DNA from: Actinomycetota bacterium
Lineage (GTDB): Bacteria; Actinomycetota; Acidimicrobiia; Acidimicrobiales; JAJPHE01
DNA: 50,932 nucleotides
NCBI GenBank assembly: GCA_027315345.1
Contig: DAHUYE010000054.1
Location: 1 to 50,932 of the forward strand
Direction of reading: 5' to 3'
Shown: positions 50,319 through 50,932 of the stretch, in pieces
How the letters are laid out: each line of letters starts with the position of its first letter
How positions within the stretch are numbered: the stretch's first letter is position 1
Notes under the pieces: model-generated
The model's input: only the letters and a program-made list of their open reading frames with translations
Told to the model about the DNA's origin: nothing
The model's database searches: none
Translations under genes and position numbers: made by a program

Positions 50319-50932
50319 GTGGACGAGCAGGAACGTACCCCGCTCCAGCGCCTGGCGGTAATCGCCTCCCAGGAGGTGGAGGTGGCCCCGGGGCTCGCCC
50401 ACATCGAGGCCTACACCCGTCACGGGCTTCTGACCATCCTCTGGCACGGTCCGGCCGAGGCGGAGACGGCGGTGGTGGCCGGAGGCGGAGCCATGGGCGG
50501 CCTCCTCGGTCCGGCCGACGGCTTCTACCACTGGCTGGGCTGCCATCTGGCCGAGCAGGGGATCGCCACCCTCCGGGTGGGCTGGCGGGTCCCCAACGAC
50601 CTGGACGCCTGCACCCTCGACCTGGCCGCCGCCACCGAGATGGTCTGCCGCCGGGGCGCCCAGCGGGTCGTGACGCTGGGCCACTCCTTCGGGGGGGCCA
50701 TAGCCGTCCGGGTAGGAGTGGCCATCCCCGCCGTGGTGGCCGGGGTGGTCACCTTCGCCACTCAATCGGCGGGTTGCGAGATGGCCGAGGGCCTGGAGGG
50801 AAGGCCGTTCCTGCTCTTCCACGGGGACGCCGATGAGCTCCTGCCCCCCGCCTCCAGCGAGATGGTCCGCTACCTGGCCGGGTCGGGCGATCTGGTCATC
50901 CTGCCCGGCACGGGACACCTGCTCAGCCAGGC
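50319..50932 (+). CDS. Alpha/beta hydrolase, partial at right edge
   Basis: An open frame runs from GTG 50319 to the window end without a stop. It encodes a serine hydrolase core: VVAGGGAMGG (strand and oxyanion loop), the nucleophile motif GHSFGG, the Asp in FHGDADELLPP and the His in PGTGHLL, so the catalytic triad is complete within the visible 204 residues. It is divergent from the second binding-protein gene. The frame is closed by TGA at 50208, and no ATG precedes the GTG. The substrate is unknown. Confidence 0.78.
   Translation, partial: MDEQERTPLQRLAVIASQEVEVAPGLAHIEAYTRHGLLTILWHGPAEAETAVVAGGGAMGGLLGPADGFYHWLGCHLAEQGIATLRVGWRVPNDLDACTLDLAAATEMVCRRGAQRVVTLGHSFGGAIAVRVGVAIPAVVAGVVTFATQSAGCEMAEGLEGRPFLLFHGDADELLPPASSEMVRYLAGSGDLVILPGTGHLLSQ

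Noticed and set aside
50136-50918. Upstream extension of the second binding protein by about 260 residues
   Set aside because: A strong ribosome binding site precedes GTG 50135, the extension has no signal or domain, and the plus strand there encodes a hydrolase with a full catalytic triad.
1-50932. CRISPR arrays, prophage genes or tRNA genes
   Set aside because: I found no regularly spaced repeats, no phage structural or integrase genes and no cloverleaf on reading through the window. A dedicated search was not possible.

Overview
The window is high-GC DNA that reads as an actinobacterial chromosome. Acidimicrobiia or a close relative is my best guess. The grounds are dense GC-rich codon use, many start codons placed 6-10 bases after a TANNNT box with no ribosome binding site (leaderless pattern), a MoxR/DUF58/TgpA-type gene set, and unusual gene fusions of Liv-type ABC transporters. 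The phylum call is firm; the class is inference. I saw no tRNA, rRNA or CRISPR array.

Left edge (1-2.3 kb): decayed accessory DNA. It holds the 5' part of an IS transposase, a frameshifted PIN-domain toxin remnant, a hairpin with a triplicated 12-mer, and a 44-residue zinc-ribbon protein. A GNAT acetyltransferase and a small membrane protein follow.

Region A (2.8-17.4 kb): a nucleoside phosphorylase, then an OmpR/PhoB-type two-component system and a set of membrane, secreted and redox genes: a DoxX-Rieske fusion with a small cytochrome b-like protein, a phosphodiester-glycosidase-like protein, three lipoprotein hydrolase or propeller genes, a methyltransferase, a GNAT protein and a P450. Six promoters in this block carry the same element, C[GT]T[AC]AT-N5-C[GT]T[AC]AG, a direct repeat with an 11-base period lying 9-10 bases upstream of a TANNNT box. 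This is the geometry of PhoB-class activation. It points to a local regulon of the response regulator encoded at 3721-4389, including its own gene.

Region B (17.5-35.3 kb): ten genes on the minus strand (MoxR, DUF58, TgpA-like, lipoprotein, LivH-LivM fusion, MFS-LivF-LivG fusion, cupredoxin-like lipoprotein, two more lipoproteins, S9 peptidase). They are joined almost entirely by 4-base ATGA-type overlaps. A membrane-anchored substrate-binding protein and a secreted single-pass protein are divergent from them. The TgpA-like and cupredoxin-like proteins have lost their expected catalytic or metal residues.

Region C (35.3-42.5 kb): a truncated ABC exporter, a Tat-exported phospholipase C-type enzyme with an LPKTG tail, a 40-residue membrane protein, a methyltransferase-like protein, an SGNH hydrolase, an aldo/keto reductase and an unrecognised anchored protein preceded by a perfect palindrome over its -10 box.

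Region D (42.5-50.1 kb): a second copy of the transporter module in a simpler arrangement: substrate-binding protein, LivH-LivM fusion, MFS-LivF-LivG fusion, small secreted membrane protein. A partial alpha/beta hydrolase runs off the right edge.

The two strongest candidates for an undescribed system are the MFS-ABC/LivHM transporter operon with its MoxR-DUF58-pseudo-transglutaminase and lipoprotein partners, and the 11-base-repeat regulon of region A.
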